DNA of 64,000 bases from Pedobacter caeni (GCF_900129215.1 NZ_FQUQ01000003.1:328101-392100); one strand, 5' to 3'. Positions 52,179-60,934 are shown, counted from the first letter of the stretch. Numbers and translations are program-made. Notes: generated by a model not told the origin, from the letters alone.

Positions 52179-53072
52179 TTAATTAACAGTGAAGGTTTTG
52201 TTGAGCCACAGCGATAATGGGAGCAAGGATACAATGATCAGTGCAATGTACCAGACCCCAAAGGCACTGGCCCATGCGGCATTCAATAAGATCAATGCGA
52301 TGACACCTGCTTTTACCGATTTGCTGATGTTCTTTCCTATAGGATCATCAAGCGTTTTAAATAAAGGATTGAAGATCATCAGGTAGAAAGGAATCACAAA
52401 CAGGATGGTCAGCAGGAAAAAACCTTTGCTATGTGCAATAAAGAGGATGCAGGCAATGACAAAGGCATAAAGGAAGGCGGCAAGATATAGTGTCGCTTTA
52501 CTTTTTTCATTTCCTTTTCTTTTGTTGATGATGGTGAGGGAGGCGATGTATAGAATAGGGATGATGGCAATCACCAGCCACCAGATTTCCGGATACCAGG
52601 AAAAAATGCTTACTCCCAACAGCAGATTCATTCCTCTGCAGAGTCCCATATTGATCGGACCGGTGATGGTCATGTGTTTGGAATATTTGTCGTAGGTTAA
52701 AGCGGCAATCATGATCAGGCAGGCAATTGCTAAAGAGGTTAGGTTTACCATGGCTGCGGCCATAATTCCTACAGTAAAGCAAATTCCTCCAAATACCGCC
52801 GCATCTTTTTTGGTAATACTTCCGCTTGGAATGGGACGGTCAGGACGATCTTTCTTGTCTCTTTCTGCATCAAATACATCGTTAAAGATGACTCCTCCGC
52901 TATACAAGCCCATGGTTGAGATACACAGCAACAGAATTGGTAATAAATGTTCGGGTTTAAATTCTGCAATTAAAAAATAGCCTGAAATGGCCACACCGGC
53001 AAGAACATCGGCAACCGATGTCACCAGATTTGCCGGGCGCATGATCTTAATATAGGCGAGTTGGTTCTTCAA
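52179..53072 (-). CDS. UbiA-like prenyltransferase, EboC type
   Basis: This 297-residue protein has about nine helices. The first Asp motif is NDVFDAERDKKDRPDRPIPSG (aspartate-rich, binding prenyl diphosphate with Mg2+; shown in part). The second is the polar stretch DKYSKHMTITGPINMGLCRGMNLLLG. The sequence is most like EboC, a UbiA-superfamily member found in eboABCDEF clusters. None of the other ebo genes is present here. Substrates remain unknown. Confidence 0.83.
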   Translation of the reverse strand: MKNQLAYIKIMRPANLVTSVADVLAGVAISGYFLIAEFKPEHLLPILLLCISTMGLYSGGVIFNDVFDAERDKKDRPDRPIPSGSITKKDAAVFGGICFTVGIMAAAMVNLTSLAIACLIMIAALTYDKYSKHMTITGPINMGLCRGMNLLLGVSIFSWYPEIWWLVIAIIPILYIASLTIINKRKGNEKSKATLYLAAFLYAFVIACILFIAHSKGFFLLTILFVIPFYLMIFNPLFKTLDDPIGKNISKSVKAGVIALILLNAAWASAFGVWYIALIIVSLLPLSLWLNKTFTVN

Positions 53073-53496
53073 ATAATTACAAGTTTAAAGCAGATTTCGT
53101 TGATGAAAAAATGCAGGTCTCGCAGTATAACAATTCAAAATAGGTTTAGGTTGGTATTTAATTGCAAATAAACATATAAAAAATACTATTTAAAGCTTTA
53201 GCCAGCCTTTTTTTGCGTATTATTTGTGTTGAACTGGACCATCCTCCGGGCTTCGTTCGCACTGAATTCATATCAGCTAAAGATTCCGTACATCATGAGT
53301 CTAGGTTATCCCGGTAAAACGTGGACTCACCGTGGACTCACTGTGGACTCAGGGTGGACTCAGTTCGAACACATATCGGACAAAATACGTTTACATCTGG
53401 ACCATCAGTTTTGTTCAAAACTGGATGATTTATACCGGATCAGGATTTACAAACTTTGCGTTAATTATTTAAATGAACAATTTAAAACTTATTAAA
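53073..53496. other. Intergenic region with 11-bp repeat array, otherwise empty
   Basis: This 424-bp gap contains the array at 53321-53362 and no protein gene I trust. The open frame 53226-53495 runs through the array and has no recognisable features, so I treat it as chance. A weak promoter-like AAACTTTG lies near 53453-53460 ahead of the mini-thioredoxin gene. No RNA gene is recognised. Confidence 0.6.
53321..53362. repeat. Four-copy 11-bp-period direct repeat (core GTGGACTCA)
   Basis: GTGGACTCA starts at 53321, 53332, 53343 and 53354, an exact 11-bp period with variable two-base spacers (CC, CT, GG). It resembles the ACTCGGT array at 66-98. The copies are too short and too close for CRISPR. 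The array lies about 135 bp upstream of the mini-thioredoxin gene and 250 bp from the eboC-like gene start. Confidence 0.85.
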
Positions 53497-53730
53497 ATGG
53501 CAAAATCAATTTTTTATCACGCGGGATGCCCTGTATGTTTAAGTGCGGAGCAGGAAATTATAGCCCTTATTGGCGAAGACAAAGTAGAAGTTGTTCACCT
53601 TGGTGAAACCAGAAACCGGATTGAAGAAGCAGAAAAAGCAGGTGTAAAATCTGTACCGGCACTACTTACTGCAAGCGGTAATGTGTTGCACCTTAACTTT
53701 GGTGCATCTATGGCAGATGTAAAAGGATAA
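53497..53730 (+). CDS. Mini thioredoxin/glutaredoxin-like protein (CPVC)
   Basis: This 77-residue protein starting at ATG 53497 (MAKSIFYHAGCPVC) has a CPVC redox motif at residues 11-14 and a cis-proline in VKSVPALL (about residue 50). It is shorter than glutaredoxin (about 85 residues) and keeps the essential beta-alpha-beta-beta layout. It probably carries out thiol-disulfide exchange in the cytosol. The frame extends to 53473 but those residues add nothing. A terminator follows. Confidence 0.82.
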   Translation: MAKSIFYHAGCPVCLSAEQEIIALIGEDKVEVVHLGETRNRIEEAEKAGVKSVPALLTASGNVLHLNFGASMADVKG

Positions 53731-53748
53731 TTCCCTCCCTTAGGAAAG

Positions 53749-53793
53749 GCTTCAGGTGGAGAAGTTCAGCTTCTGTCACCTGAGCTTTTTTTA
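53749..53793 (+). terminator. Intrinsic terminator after the mini-thioredoxin gene
   Basis: GCTTCAGGTG-GAGAAG pairs imperfectly with CTTCTGTCACCTGAGC, followed by seven Ts. Confidence 0.82.
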
Positions 53794-53825
53794 TTAAATT
53801 ATCAAAAGAAAAAGGAGGACCAGAT

Positions 53826-54557
53826 ATGAATGAAATCATCAAAAACAACCTCAGTATTATTCATCAGCGAATCGCTCATGCATGTCTGAAAGCCGGAAGA
53901 GATCTTGCAGAAGTACAACTTTTACTGGCTACAAAAACAGTTCCCGCAGAAAAGATCAAACAAGCCTTGCTCCTGGGAGAGACACTCATTGCAGAAAACA
54001 AAGTACAGGAACTGAAAGAAAAACATACCGGTCTGCTTGATGTCCCTCATCAGGCTCATTTTATCGGACACCTGCAAAGTAACAAAATCAAAGAGGTGCT
54101 TAAATATGTAAGTTGCATCCAATCCGTTGATAGAATGGAGCTTGTACAACAATTGGATAAACGTTTACAAGCGGAAGGCAGATGTCTAGATATATTGATA
54201 CAGGTTAATACATCTTATGAAGACAGTAAATTTGGACTGGCCCCGGAAAATGCTGTAGCCTTTGTCGGGGAGGCTGCGAAATTTGATACCTTAAGAATTA
54301 AAGGGCTCATGACGATTGGACTGTTCGATGCAGATGCAGAAAAAGTAAGACCTTCCTTTCAGCTGTTAAAAAAACTGAGCGATCAGATCAGACAGGAAGG
54401 AATCCCGGGAGTAGAAATGAAAGAATTGTCTATGGGAATGAGCGGAGATCTGGAAACTGCAATTGAAGAAGGGGCAACCATTATTCGTATAGGCACGGCT
54501 ATATTTGGTCCGAGAATATATCCCGATAGTTATTATTGGAACGAAACTAAAAACTAA
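53826..54557 (+). CDS. YggS-family PLP homeostasis protein
   Basis: This 243-residue fold-III PLP-binding protein buffers pyridoxal phosphate and affects amino-acid balance. It starts with a helical segment, then the PLP lysine in LLLATKTVP (about residue 37), ENKVQELKEKH, HFIGHLQSNKIKEVL, QVNTSYEDSKFGL and the C-terminal KELSMGMSGDLETAIEEGAT and IRIGTAIFGPR. It lies 35 bp before the amidotransferase gene. Confidence 0.95.
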   Translation: MNEIIKNNLSIIHQRIAHACLKAGRDLAEVQLLLATKTVPAEKIKQALLLGETLIAENKVQELKEKHTGLLDVPHQAHFIGHLQSNKIKEVLKYVSCIQSVDRMELVQQLDKRLQAEGRCLDILIQVNTSYEDSKFGLAPENAVAFVGEAAKFDTLRIKGLMTIGLFDADAEKVRPSFQLLKKLSDQIRQEGIPGVEMKELSMGMSGDLETAIEEGATIIRIGTAIFGPRIYPDSYYWNETKN

Positions 54558-54592
54558 TGAGCACTAAAAATTAATAAGAACGCAAAACTAAT

Positions 54593-55288
54593 ATGAACGT
54601 ACATTATTTTCAGCATGTACCTTTTGAAGGACTGGGATATATTGAAACCTGGTTACAGGCAAGGGGATTCCAGGTTACAGCAACCCATTTTTATGAAGAA
54701 AACCCATCCATTCCAAATCTTGATGATATTGATGTGCTGGTGGTGATGGGAGGGCCAATGGGAGTATACGATGACCACCGTTATCCCTGGCTCCATGCAG
54801 AAAAGGTCTTTATTGAAGATGCGATAACTGCAGGGAAAAAAGTGATGGGAATTTGTCTTGGGGCGCAGCTGATCGCCCTTTGCCTTGGCGCATTTGTAAA
54901 TACAGCAAGAAATAAGGAAATTGGCTGGTATCCGGTTTACCCTACCTCTTCTGCAAAAAGAATCCCCTGGTTTGAATCCCTGTTTAAGAATGAGCCAACG
55001 GTATTTCACTGGCATGGTGATCAATTTGAAATCCCCTACGGAGCAGCCGATTTATTGACTTCAGCAGCCAATTGTAACCAGGCTTTTTTATACCAGGACC
55101 ATGTACTGGCTTTACAGTTTCATTTGGAAGTTACCCCGGATACGCTAAAAAACATGGTCGGAGAAGGTCGTCCGGAACTTATTCCGAAAGCCTTTATTCA
55201 GGAGGAAGCCCTGATGCTGGCAGAACAATCCCATTTCCGGCATAACCATGAGCTTCTGGAATCGATATTGAATAAGTTTATGCTTTAA
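54593..55288 (+). CDS. Class I glutamine amidotransferase-like protein
   Basis: This 231-residue protein resembles GuaA-type and YfeJ-type amidotransferases. The nucleophile Cys is in MGICLGAQLIA, and the catalytic His and Glu are in LQFHLEV; all three are intact. PMGVYDDHRYPWL is also characteristic. It has no synthetase domain, so the ammonia acceptor is unknown. It follows the YggS gene in one unit and converges on the cytochrome c gene after 9 bp. Confidence 0.9.
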   Translation: MNVHYFQHVPFEGLGYIETWLQARGFQVTATHFYEENPSIPNLDDIDVLVVMGGPMGVYDDHRYPWLHAEKVFIEDAITAGKKVMGICLGAQLIALCLGAFVNTARNKEIGWYPVYPTSSAKRIPWFESLFKNEPTVFHWHGDQFEIPYGAADLLTSAANCNQAFLYQDHVLALQFHLEVTPDTLKNMVGEGRPELIPKAFIQEEALMLAEQSHFRHNHELLESILNKFML

Positions 55289-55297
55289 AGCAAACGC

Positions 55298-55747
55298 TTA
55301 TTTTTTCTTTGTACGTTGCGCTTTTACCTCTGAGGCAGTAATGGCCCCTGCTTTATTGCCGAAACTATTTCTCACATAGGTCAGTACATCTGCAATTTCC
55401 TCATCTTTAAGGATATCGAGCTGAGGCATAGGATTTGAATAGGTCTCTCCATCAATTTCCAGACTTTCATTAGAGCCGTTGAGGATAATTTTTATTAACC
55501 TGCTTTTATCGCCAAGTACGTATATGGTTTTGCTTAAAGGAGGATTTAAGTTAGGTACGCCTCCGCCATCTAATTGATGACAGGAGGCGCAGAATTTCGA
55601 ATAAACCTTTTTTCCCTCCAGCAACTGATCTCTTTGAGCCGTTGCCTTGGCTGCGGTTTTCTTTTGAATTTGAGCCTGAGCGGCAGTTTGTACAAGTAAG
55701 GTTAAAGGAACGGCCAATAAGGCGGTAAACAGGAGCTTCTTCATCAT
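55298..55747 (-). CDS. Exported class I cytochrome c
   Basis: This 149-residue protein has a signal peptide ending AAQAQ (about residue 26), a haem motif CASCH (about 53-57), and a likely axial Met in SNPMPQLDILKDEEIADVLTYVR (in parts). The C-terminus is basic. It is placed 3 bp after the sugar dehydrogenase gene, so it is probably the electron acceptor for that enzyme. Confidence 0.93.
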   Translation of the reverse strand: MMKKLLFTALLAVPLTLLVQTAAQAQIQKKTAAKATAQRDQLLEGKKVYSKFCASCHQLDGGGVPNLNPPLSKTIYVLGDKSRLIKIILNGSNESLEIDGETYSNPMPQLDILKDEEIADVLTYVRNSFGNKAGAITASEVKAQRTKKK

Positions 55748-55750
55748 TTT

Positions 55751-57043
55751 TTATTTTCCCGTATATAAAATCCGGTATACGGTACCTTTCACATCATCAG
55801 TTACATAAAGAGAGCCATCAGGTCCTTGTGCCAATCCGCAAGGGCGATGTTTTGCATCTCTGGGCGACATTACGTTGTCTGTTCCGGCAAAGCCGTCTGC
55901 AAAGATCTCCCATTCTCCGGTAGGCTGGCCATCTTTAAATGGGGCAAAGACCACATAAAAACCTTCTTGTTTTTCCGGAGTTCTGTTCCATGAACCATGG
56001 AAGGCTATAAAAGCACCATTCCTGTATTTTTCCGGAAACTGATTCCCCGTGTAAAATAACAATCCGTTGGGAGCAAGGTGGCCCGGGAAAGCGAGCGCAG
56101 GATTAATATACTCCTTGCTACCCTCTTTTTTACCATCACCTCCATATTCCGGTGCCTGAATATTTTTCTTTTGATACTGGTCATAATAGACATAAGGCCA
56201 GCCCGCATTGTCTCCTTTTTTTAGCATGTACAAGCATTCGGCTGGAAGCAGGGCAGATTGCTTTTCATCATACAGATCCGGCCACAACCCATTTAGCTGA
56301 TCACGGCCATGCTGCATCACAAACAAGCTATTACTTTGTTGATTCCAGTCCAGTCCAACTACATTTCTTATACCTGTGGCATAACGAATACCATCACCGT
56401 AGCTTTGGTTAAGCTTGTCGGCTTTGAACTGCCATATTCCTCCGGCAGAATCTAATATCGGACAGCCCTTCATTCCCGGTGAACCAGGTGTACGGTCTTT
56501 CTCCTGACAAGAGTTGGAATAGGCCCCGATGTTCACATAAATGTTTCCTGAATTGTCTAAAACGATGGATTTGGTGTCATGCTGTCTCCCTTTTTTTAGC
56601 TTGGTGATCAGTTTTGATGGGTTATTCTGATCGAGGACCTCATTACTTTCGTTGAGTTTATAGCTAAACACCTCATCATTAGAAGAGGCGTATAGTACAT
56701 TATCTTTTAAATACAGGCCTGTTCCACCGTAATTGCCGAAGCCAGTCTGCTCATCCATACGGCCATTACCATCTTTATCTTTCAGGTAAATGATGCCTTT
56801 TTCTTTAACCGGTTTTGCCAGTTTTACATACAGATTTCCTTCCTTCGTTACGACGATGTGCCTGGCTTTTCCGATGCTGTCTGCTACCACCAAAGCGCCA
56901 AATCCTGAAGGAAGTTTTAAACCCGCGTTATTCGCATCGGTTGTGGGTAAGTTCATCCATCTGGCCGAAGGATTGTTTTTAAAGGCATATAAGGAGCAGA
57001 AAACTCCGGCTATAAGTAGCGGAATGATCAATCTTGTTTTCAT
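55751..57043 (-). CDS. PQQ-type sugar (sorbosone-like) dehydrogenase
   Basis: This is a protein of about 430 residues with an N-terminal signal or anchor (MKTRLIIPLLIAGVF). A beta-propeller similar to L-sorbosone/sugar dehydrogenases follows: GRQHDTKSIVLDNSGNIYVNIG, ATGIRNVVGLDWN, DNAGWPYVYYD, APNGLLFYTG, FIAFHGSWNR and HRPCGLAQGPDGSLYVTDD (each in short parts). I start at ATG 57043 because the longer frame runs into GH105; ATG 57058 is also possible. It lies between GH105 and cytochrome c on one transcript. The sugar is not known. Confidence 0.87.
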   Translation of the reverse strand: MKTRLIIPLLIAGVFCSLYAFKNNPSARWMNLPTTDANNAGLKLPSGFGALVVADSIGKARHIVVTKEGNLYVKLAKPVKEKGIIYLKDKDGNGRMDEQTGFGNYGGTGLYLKDNVLYASSNDEVFSYKLNESNEVLDQNNPSKLITKLKKGRQHDTKSIVLDNSGNIYVNIGAYSNSCQEKDRTPGSPGMKGCPILDSAGGIWQFKADKLNQSYGDGIRYATGIRNVVGLDWNQQSNSLFVMQHGRDQLNGLWPDLYDEKQSALLPAECLYMLKKGDNAGWPYVYYDQYQKKNIQAPEYGGDGKKEGSKEYINPALAFPGHLAPNGLLFYTGNQFPEKYRNGAFIAFHGSWNRTPEKQEGFYVVFAPFKDGQPTGEWEIFADGFAGTDNVMSPRDAKHRPCGLAQGPDGSLYVTDDVKGTVYRILYTGK

Positions 57044-57078
57044 AATGATACGTGTCATTTTATAAATTCTGTCTGCTG

Positions 57079-58224
57079 TTAACGCAGTAAAGCCGTTGCG
57101 CACCATAATATTGGCGCTTGTCCATGGAGGTCACCTGTGTTTTGTTTCCTGTCCAGGTAATACTGGCGGTCATTTTTCTTGTTTGTACCTTCACAAACAT
57201 TGGTAACCTCTGCGTTTTCGTTGATATAAGATACCAGCCCAAGCCATCCGTTTCTGGCTGCTTTTCCATAAGTCTCTTTATCCAGCCATCCGTTTTTAAC
57301 TCCGGTAATCATGGCGAAGGTGAACATTCCTGTTGCTGAGGTTTCCGGCCATGCCTCAGGATCATCGATCAATTGGTTCCACATGCCATTCTTTCCCTGG
57401 TATTTCAGTAAGGAGGCCATCATATCGGTATAGCCTTTCATGATCCTTTCTCTGTTTGGATTGCTTTTTGGCATGGAACTCAGCAATTCTGCCATTCCTG
57501 CTGCCATCCATCCATCTCCTCTTCCCCAGTAGAAAGGTACATCAGGAGCATGATAAAACAAGCCATTGGGTTTTTGAAGCTGATCTAAATAGAAAACCAT
57601 TTCTTTTGCCGCCTGGTCGATGTATTTCTGATTTCCGGTAGCACGGAATGCCTGTGCCTGTAATGCGGTGATCATATACATGTCGTCAATCCATAACCTG
57701 GTTTGCCAGGTATATCCTTGTTTATAGAATTCGTGTGATTCTTCTTTTACGCGTGGTCCTTCTGGCGGTCCCCATTGCTTATCTGCGATGGAAATTCCCA
57801 GTTCCAGGTATTTTTTATCTTTTGTCTGCAAGTATAGTTCTAAGGGAACTGAGCCAAAAACACAGTAATCCACGTGATCAGGAATGGGGATCATCTTTGA
57901 TTCTTCTCCAAATAAAGGTTCAAACCGTTCTGCAAGACGTTGTGTTAATTTTTTATTGCCACTGGCTTTGGCAAAAGTCAATGCCCCATACCAGGCACAT
58001 GATTCAGGATAGGTGATGACTTTTGGCGGAGTGGGCTTTCCAAAGTTAGTATGTGGGGTCACCACAAAATGATCAGCTACCCTGGTCCCGATCTCTTTCG
58101 GAGAAGTGCCTTTTGGCCAGGTTTTTAAATCTGCAGATGGGGATTGTCCATATGAAAGGCTTGTTCCACAAAAAAGGGAAAAAGACAGGAGACTGGTGAT
58201 GCCTAAAAAAAGATTTTTATTCAT
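57079..58224 (-). CDS. GH105/GH88 unsaturated glucuronyl hydrolase
   Basis: This 381-residue exported protein (signal peptide ending SLSYGQ, about residue 27) has an (alpha/alpha)6 barrel. Motifs of GH105 unsaturated rhamnogalacturonyl hydrolases are RLWIDDMYMITALQAQAFRATG (in part; catalytic Asp region), FYWGRGDGWMAAGMAELL and PETSATGMFTFAM, with a C-terminal GDLHGQAPILWCATALL. Such enzymes remove unsaturated uronic acids left by polysaccharide lyases on pectin or related glycans. It heads the dehydrogenase-cytochrome operon, with a palindrome at 58266-58279 upstream. Confidence 0.9.
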   Translation of the reverse strand: MNKNLFLGITSLLSFSLFCGTSLSYGQSPSADLKTWPKGTSPKEIGTRVADHFVVTPHTNFGKPTPPKVITYPESCAWYGALTFAKASGNKKLTQRLAERFEPLFGEESKMIPIPDHVDYCVFGSVPLELYLQTKDKKYLELGISIADKQWGPPEGPRVKEESHEFYKQGYTWQTRLWIDDMYMITALQAQAFRATGNQKYIDQAAKEMVFYLDQLQKPNGLFYHAPDVPFYWGRGDGWMAAGMAELLSSMPKSNPNRERIMKGYTDMMASLLKYQGKNGMWNQLIDDPEAWPETSATGMFTFAMITGVKNGWLDKETYGKAARNGWLGLVSYINENAEVTNVCEGTNKKNDRQYYLDRKQNTGDLHGQAPILWCATALLR

Positions 58225-58265
58225 GAGAATTTGGCTGTCTGGTGATCAACATCTATGGGGATGTT

Positions 58266-58279
58266 TACCTGTTCAGGTA
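58266..58279. promoter_or_regulatory. Perfect palindrome TACCTG-TT-CAGGTA upstream of GH105
   Basis: TACCTGTTCAGGTA is a perfect two-fold symmetric site 41 bp upstream of the GH105 start and about 190 bp from the divergent SMP-30-like gene. Its size and place suit an operator for a dimeric regulator. No regulator gene is next to it. Confidence 0.45.
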
Positions 58280-58465
58280 TTTAAAGGTAACTTTTATTTG
58301 ATTTTTGGAAAATCACGAAAGGCATGGAACTTCCTTAATTTGCTGGTTTAACAGGATTATCAGCTATTCTTGTTAATTTGGTTTACTAATTGGCTAAATT
58401 GGAACAGTAATTTGAATTCAATATTTATTCAATTGCGCTGGTATTCAGGATAAATCAATAACAGT

Positions 58466-59293
58466 ATGCTCATGAAAAAATGTCTCTCTCTGATGTTCAT
58501 CATCACCTTGTCCTTACAATTGAAAGCACAGCATAGCTTGCTGAAACTTTGGGAAACGGATAGTGTAATAAACCTTCCGGAATCTGTTTTACCAGATTTA
58601 AAAGCGAAAGTGCTGTATGTGTCTGTAATGGGAAATAATCCAAACGATAAAGACGGGATCGGGGGAATCGGAAAGATCAAACCGAATGGGAAAGTGATTG
58701 ACCTCAACTGGATTTCAGGATTAAATTCTCCAAAGGGATTGGCCATATCCGGTAACCTGATGTATGCTGCCGACCTGACTGATGTGGTGGTGATTGACAT
58801 TGCCAAAGGGAAGGTGCTTCGTAAGATTCCCATAGAAAACACCAAATTCCTGAATGACATCACAGCGAGCGACAAAGGCATCGTTTATGTCTCTGATTCC
58901 AGAACAAAAAGAATTTATAAAATTGAAAATGATGTACCCAGCTTATACCTGGACAGCATCAACGGGGTTAATGGTTTAAAAGCAATTGGCGAAGACTTAT
59001 ATATCCTTGGCGGCAAGAGTTTTTTGAAAGCTGATGCCGGGAAAAAGATCACCAAAATAGCCGAATTGCCCAATGGGGGAGACGGGTTGGAACCAATCGG
59101 AAATGGCGATTTTCTCTGCTCCAGCTGGGGAGGATATGTATATTACGTGCATGCTGACGGGAAAATCGACTTGTTGCTGGATACCCATTTGGAAAAGAAG
59201 AATACAGCTGATATCGGCTATGATCCGGTGAAAAAGATCGTTTATATCCCTACTTTTTATAAAAAGACAGTAATGGCTTATCAGTTAAAATAA
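58466..59293 (+). CDS. SMP-30/gluconolactonase-like exported propeller
   Basis: This 275-residue protein (ATG 58466, or 58472 as MKKCLSL) has a signal peptide ending LKAQ and a beta-propeller of the SMP-30/gluconolactonase kind: SGLNSPKGLAISGNLMYAADLTDVVVID, LNDITASDKGIVYVSDSRTKRIYKI (in parts) and INGVNGLKAIGEDLYILGG. The metal-binding residues (Glu, Asn, Asp) are not all certain from inspection. Divergent from GH105, it could act on sugar lactones made by the dehydrogenases, but that is inference. Confidence 0.75.
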   Translation: MLMKKCLSLMFIITLSLQLKAQHSLLKLWETDSVINLPESVLPDLKAKVLYVSVMGNNPNDKDGIGGIGKIKPNGKVIDLNWISGLNSPKGLAISGNLMYAADLTDVVVIDIAKGKVLRKIPIENTKFLNDITASDKGIVYVSDSRTKRIYKIENDVPSLYLDSINGVNGLKAIGEDLYILGGKSFLKADAGKKITKIAELPNGGDGLEPIGNGDFLCSSWGGYVYYVHADGKIDLLLDTHLEKKNTADIGYDPVKKIVYIPTFYKKTVMAYQLK

Positions 59294-59358
59294 ACCTTCA
59301 GCATCAGCTAAAGATTTATTTTAAGCCGTATTTCATTGTGCTTTAACTTTGTGTGGCA

Positions 59359-59847
59359 TCAATAATTTTGTCTGGCGTCGATTAAAATGGCCAGCTGGAT
59401 ACAAGGTTGCTCAGATCTGTTGCTCCAGGCATGGTTCGTTGCCTTTTGAATCACAATGTCCCCGGTTTTTAGCAGGGTTTCTTCCCCTTCGAGGATTAAA
59501 TAAACCTCACCGGATAGGATAATGATATAGTCTAGGGTCTCTGTTTTATGCATAAACGGATGCGGACCATTCTCCTTTGTGATTTCTGGAATACCCATTT
59601 CTTTATCTGGAGGGATGCTCACGTATCTGAAATAAGTGCCGTTTTTTGGGGGATCCGGAATCAGGGTGTTTTCTACATAGATGTCCTGATTCAGGTCTAC
59701 GGGCATGGTGTTCGTTGCCCAGATGTCTGAGATGACTAATCCGGGAATATGTTCTGAAACGTTGGTTACCTTTTTATCTTCCACAATTACAGAAATGCCG
59801 TCTTTGTAGCCTGTTACTATTCTCCTTGGAATTGCGGTCATTTTCAT
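59359..59847 (-). CDS. Cupin-domain protein
   Basis: This 162-residue protein has a single double-stranded beta-helix domain: HPFMHKTETLDYIIILSGEVYLILEGEETLLKTGDIVIQKATNHAWSNR (in parts). The metal-binding H, E and H-type positions are present. Proteins like this include dioxygenases and sensors. It is not obviously tied to a neighbour, and its activity is unknown. It is upstream of nothing but a convergent SMP-30-like gene end. Confidence 0.8.
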   Translation of the reverse strand: MKMTAIPRRIVTGYKDGISVIVEDKKVTNVSEHIPGLVISDIWATNTMPVDLNQDIYVENTLIPDPPKNGTYFRYVSIPPDKEMGIPEITKENGPHPFMHKTETLDYIIILSGEVYLILEGEETLLKTGDIVIQKATNHAWSNRSEQPCIQLAILIDARQNY

Positions 59848-59932
59848 GAGTATTTAATTGTTTTTTTGTGTTATTTATTGATTTTTTTCGATCGTTTTAT
59901 CAGGTTTTAATGTTCCTAATATTCAATTGATG

Positions 59933-60934
59933 TTACGCTGGCATATTGATGATGATCTTTCCAAACTGATCTCCTGATTTCATCTTCTTAAAAGCATGCT
60001 GAATTTCTGCCAATGGATAAGAAGAGTCAATAACAGGTTTAATCTGATGAAGAGAAACAAAGTTTACCATGGCTTCAAATTCTTGTTCAGTTCCCATGCT
60101 GGTTCCCAGGATAGAAAGCTGTTTTAAAAATATCTGCTGCGGATCGAGTACCGGAAGCATACCCGCTGTTCTTCCATACAGAACAATTGTTCCGCCAGGG
60201 TTGGCCAGATAAATCAGTTCGGAAAAGCCCGGACCGGAAGCGCTGTCTATAATCAGGTCAAAGCCACCTGATGTTTTCATTAATTTTTCTGCCCATCCTT
60301 CGGTTTTATAGTTGGCACCCCCTTTGGCACCCGCCTTTAGGGCTTCATTTAACTTTTCTTCATTTCCTGAGCTTACATAGACCTCCGCTCCGGCATGAAC
60401 AGCAAAAGCTAAAGCAAGGAGGGCTGCACCACCACCAATTCCGGTAATGAGCACTTTGTCGCCTTTTTTGAGTTGCCCTTTTGTAAATAAAGCACGGTAA
60501 GCAGTAAGGCCTGCAAGAGGGATGGCAGCAGCTTCTTCCAAGCTGAGATGAGGAGGTTTTTTAACGACATACCGCTCGTGAATAGCCAGGTATTCTGCAA
60601 AAGTGCCATGTTGCGGGAAACCCAGGATATGATAGGTTTTTCCGAATGTACGGGGATCATTTCCCCAGTCTAAAGAAGGGTTAATGATGACTTCCTGTCC
60701 CATTAAATGCGGATTGCTGTGGAGGCCAGGTGCGACCACTTCTCCGGCACCATCAGATCCCATAATGATCGAAGCGGGGCTTCGTTTACTCTGCTCTTTA
60801 ATTGACCAGAGTTCATGGTGGTTGATACTGGCCGCCTTAATTTTAATTAAAACATGATGAGGTAAAATTTCTGGTATCTGTACTTCCTCAATGTGTTGTG
60901 TGAATGTATGCTGATTTAAAACTGCTGCTTTCAT
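59933..60934 (-). CDS. MDR-superfamily NAD(P)H oxidoreductase
   Basis: This 333-residue medium-chain dehydrogenase/reductase has an N-terminal GroES-like domain (VLIKIKAASINHHELWSIK) and MGSDGAGEVVAPG. The Rossmann domain has GDKVLITGIGGGAALLALAFA (about residues 155-180), and the C-terminal KMKSGDQFGKIIINMPA is typical. There are no four structural-zinc cysteines, so it is probably a quinone-reductase or zinc-free type. It is divergent from an AraC regulator (start codons 139 bp apart), which may control it. Confidence 0.9.
   Translation of the reverse strand: MKAAVLNQHTFTQHIEEVQIPEILPHHVLIKIKAASINHHELWSIKEQSKRSPASIIMGSDGAGEVVAPGLHSNPHLMGQEVIINPSLDWGNDPRTFGKTYHILGFPQHGTFAEYLAIHERYVVKKPPHLSLEEAAAIPLAGLTAYRALFTKGQLKKGDKVLITGIGGGAALLALAFAVHAGAEVYVSSGNEEKLNEALKAGAKGGANYKTEGWAEKLMKTSGGFDLIIDSASGPGFSELIYLANPGGTIVLYGRTAGMLPVLDPQQIFLKQLSILGTSMGTEQEFEAMVNFVSLHQIKPVIDSSYPLAEIQHAFKKMKSGDQFGKIIINMPA

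Noticed and set aside
52176..52189. Palindrome CTGTTAATTAACAG near the eboC-like stop codon
   Set aside because: AT-rich and overlaps the stop codon; a related TTAATTAAC lies nearby, so it is too weak to call an operator or terminator.
53321..53362. CRISPR array
   Set aside because: Repeat 9 bp and spacer 2 bp are far too short, and no cas genes are present.
53226..53495. 89-codon open frame across the 11-bp repeat array
   Set aside because: It has no recognisable domain, runs through the repeats, and overlaps the mini-thioredoxin start region. Chance openness is more likely.
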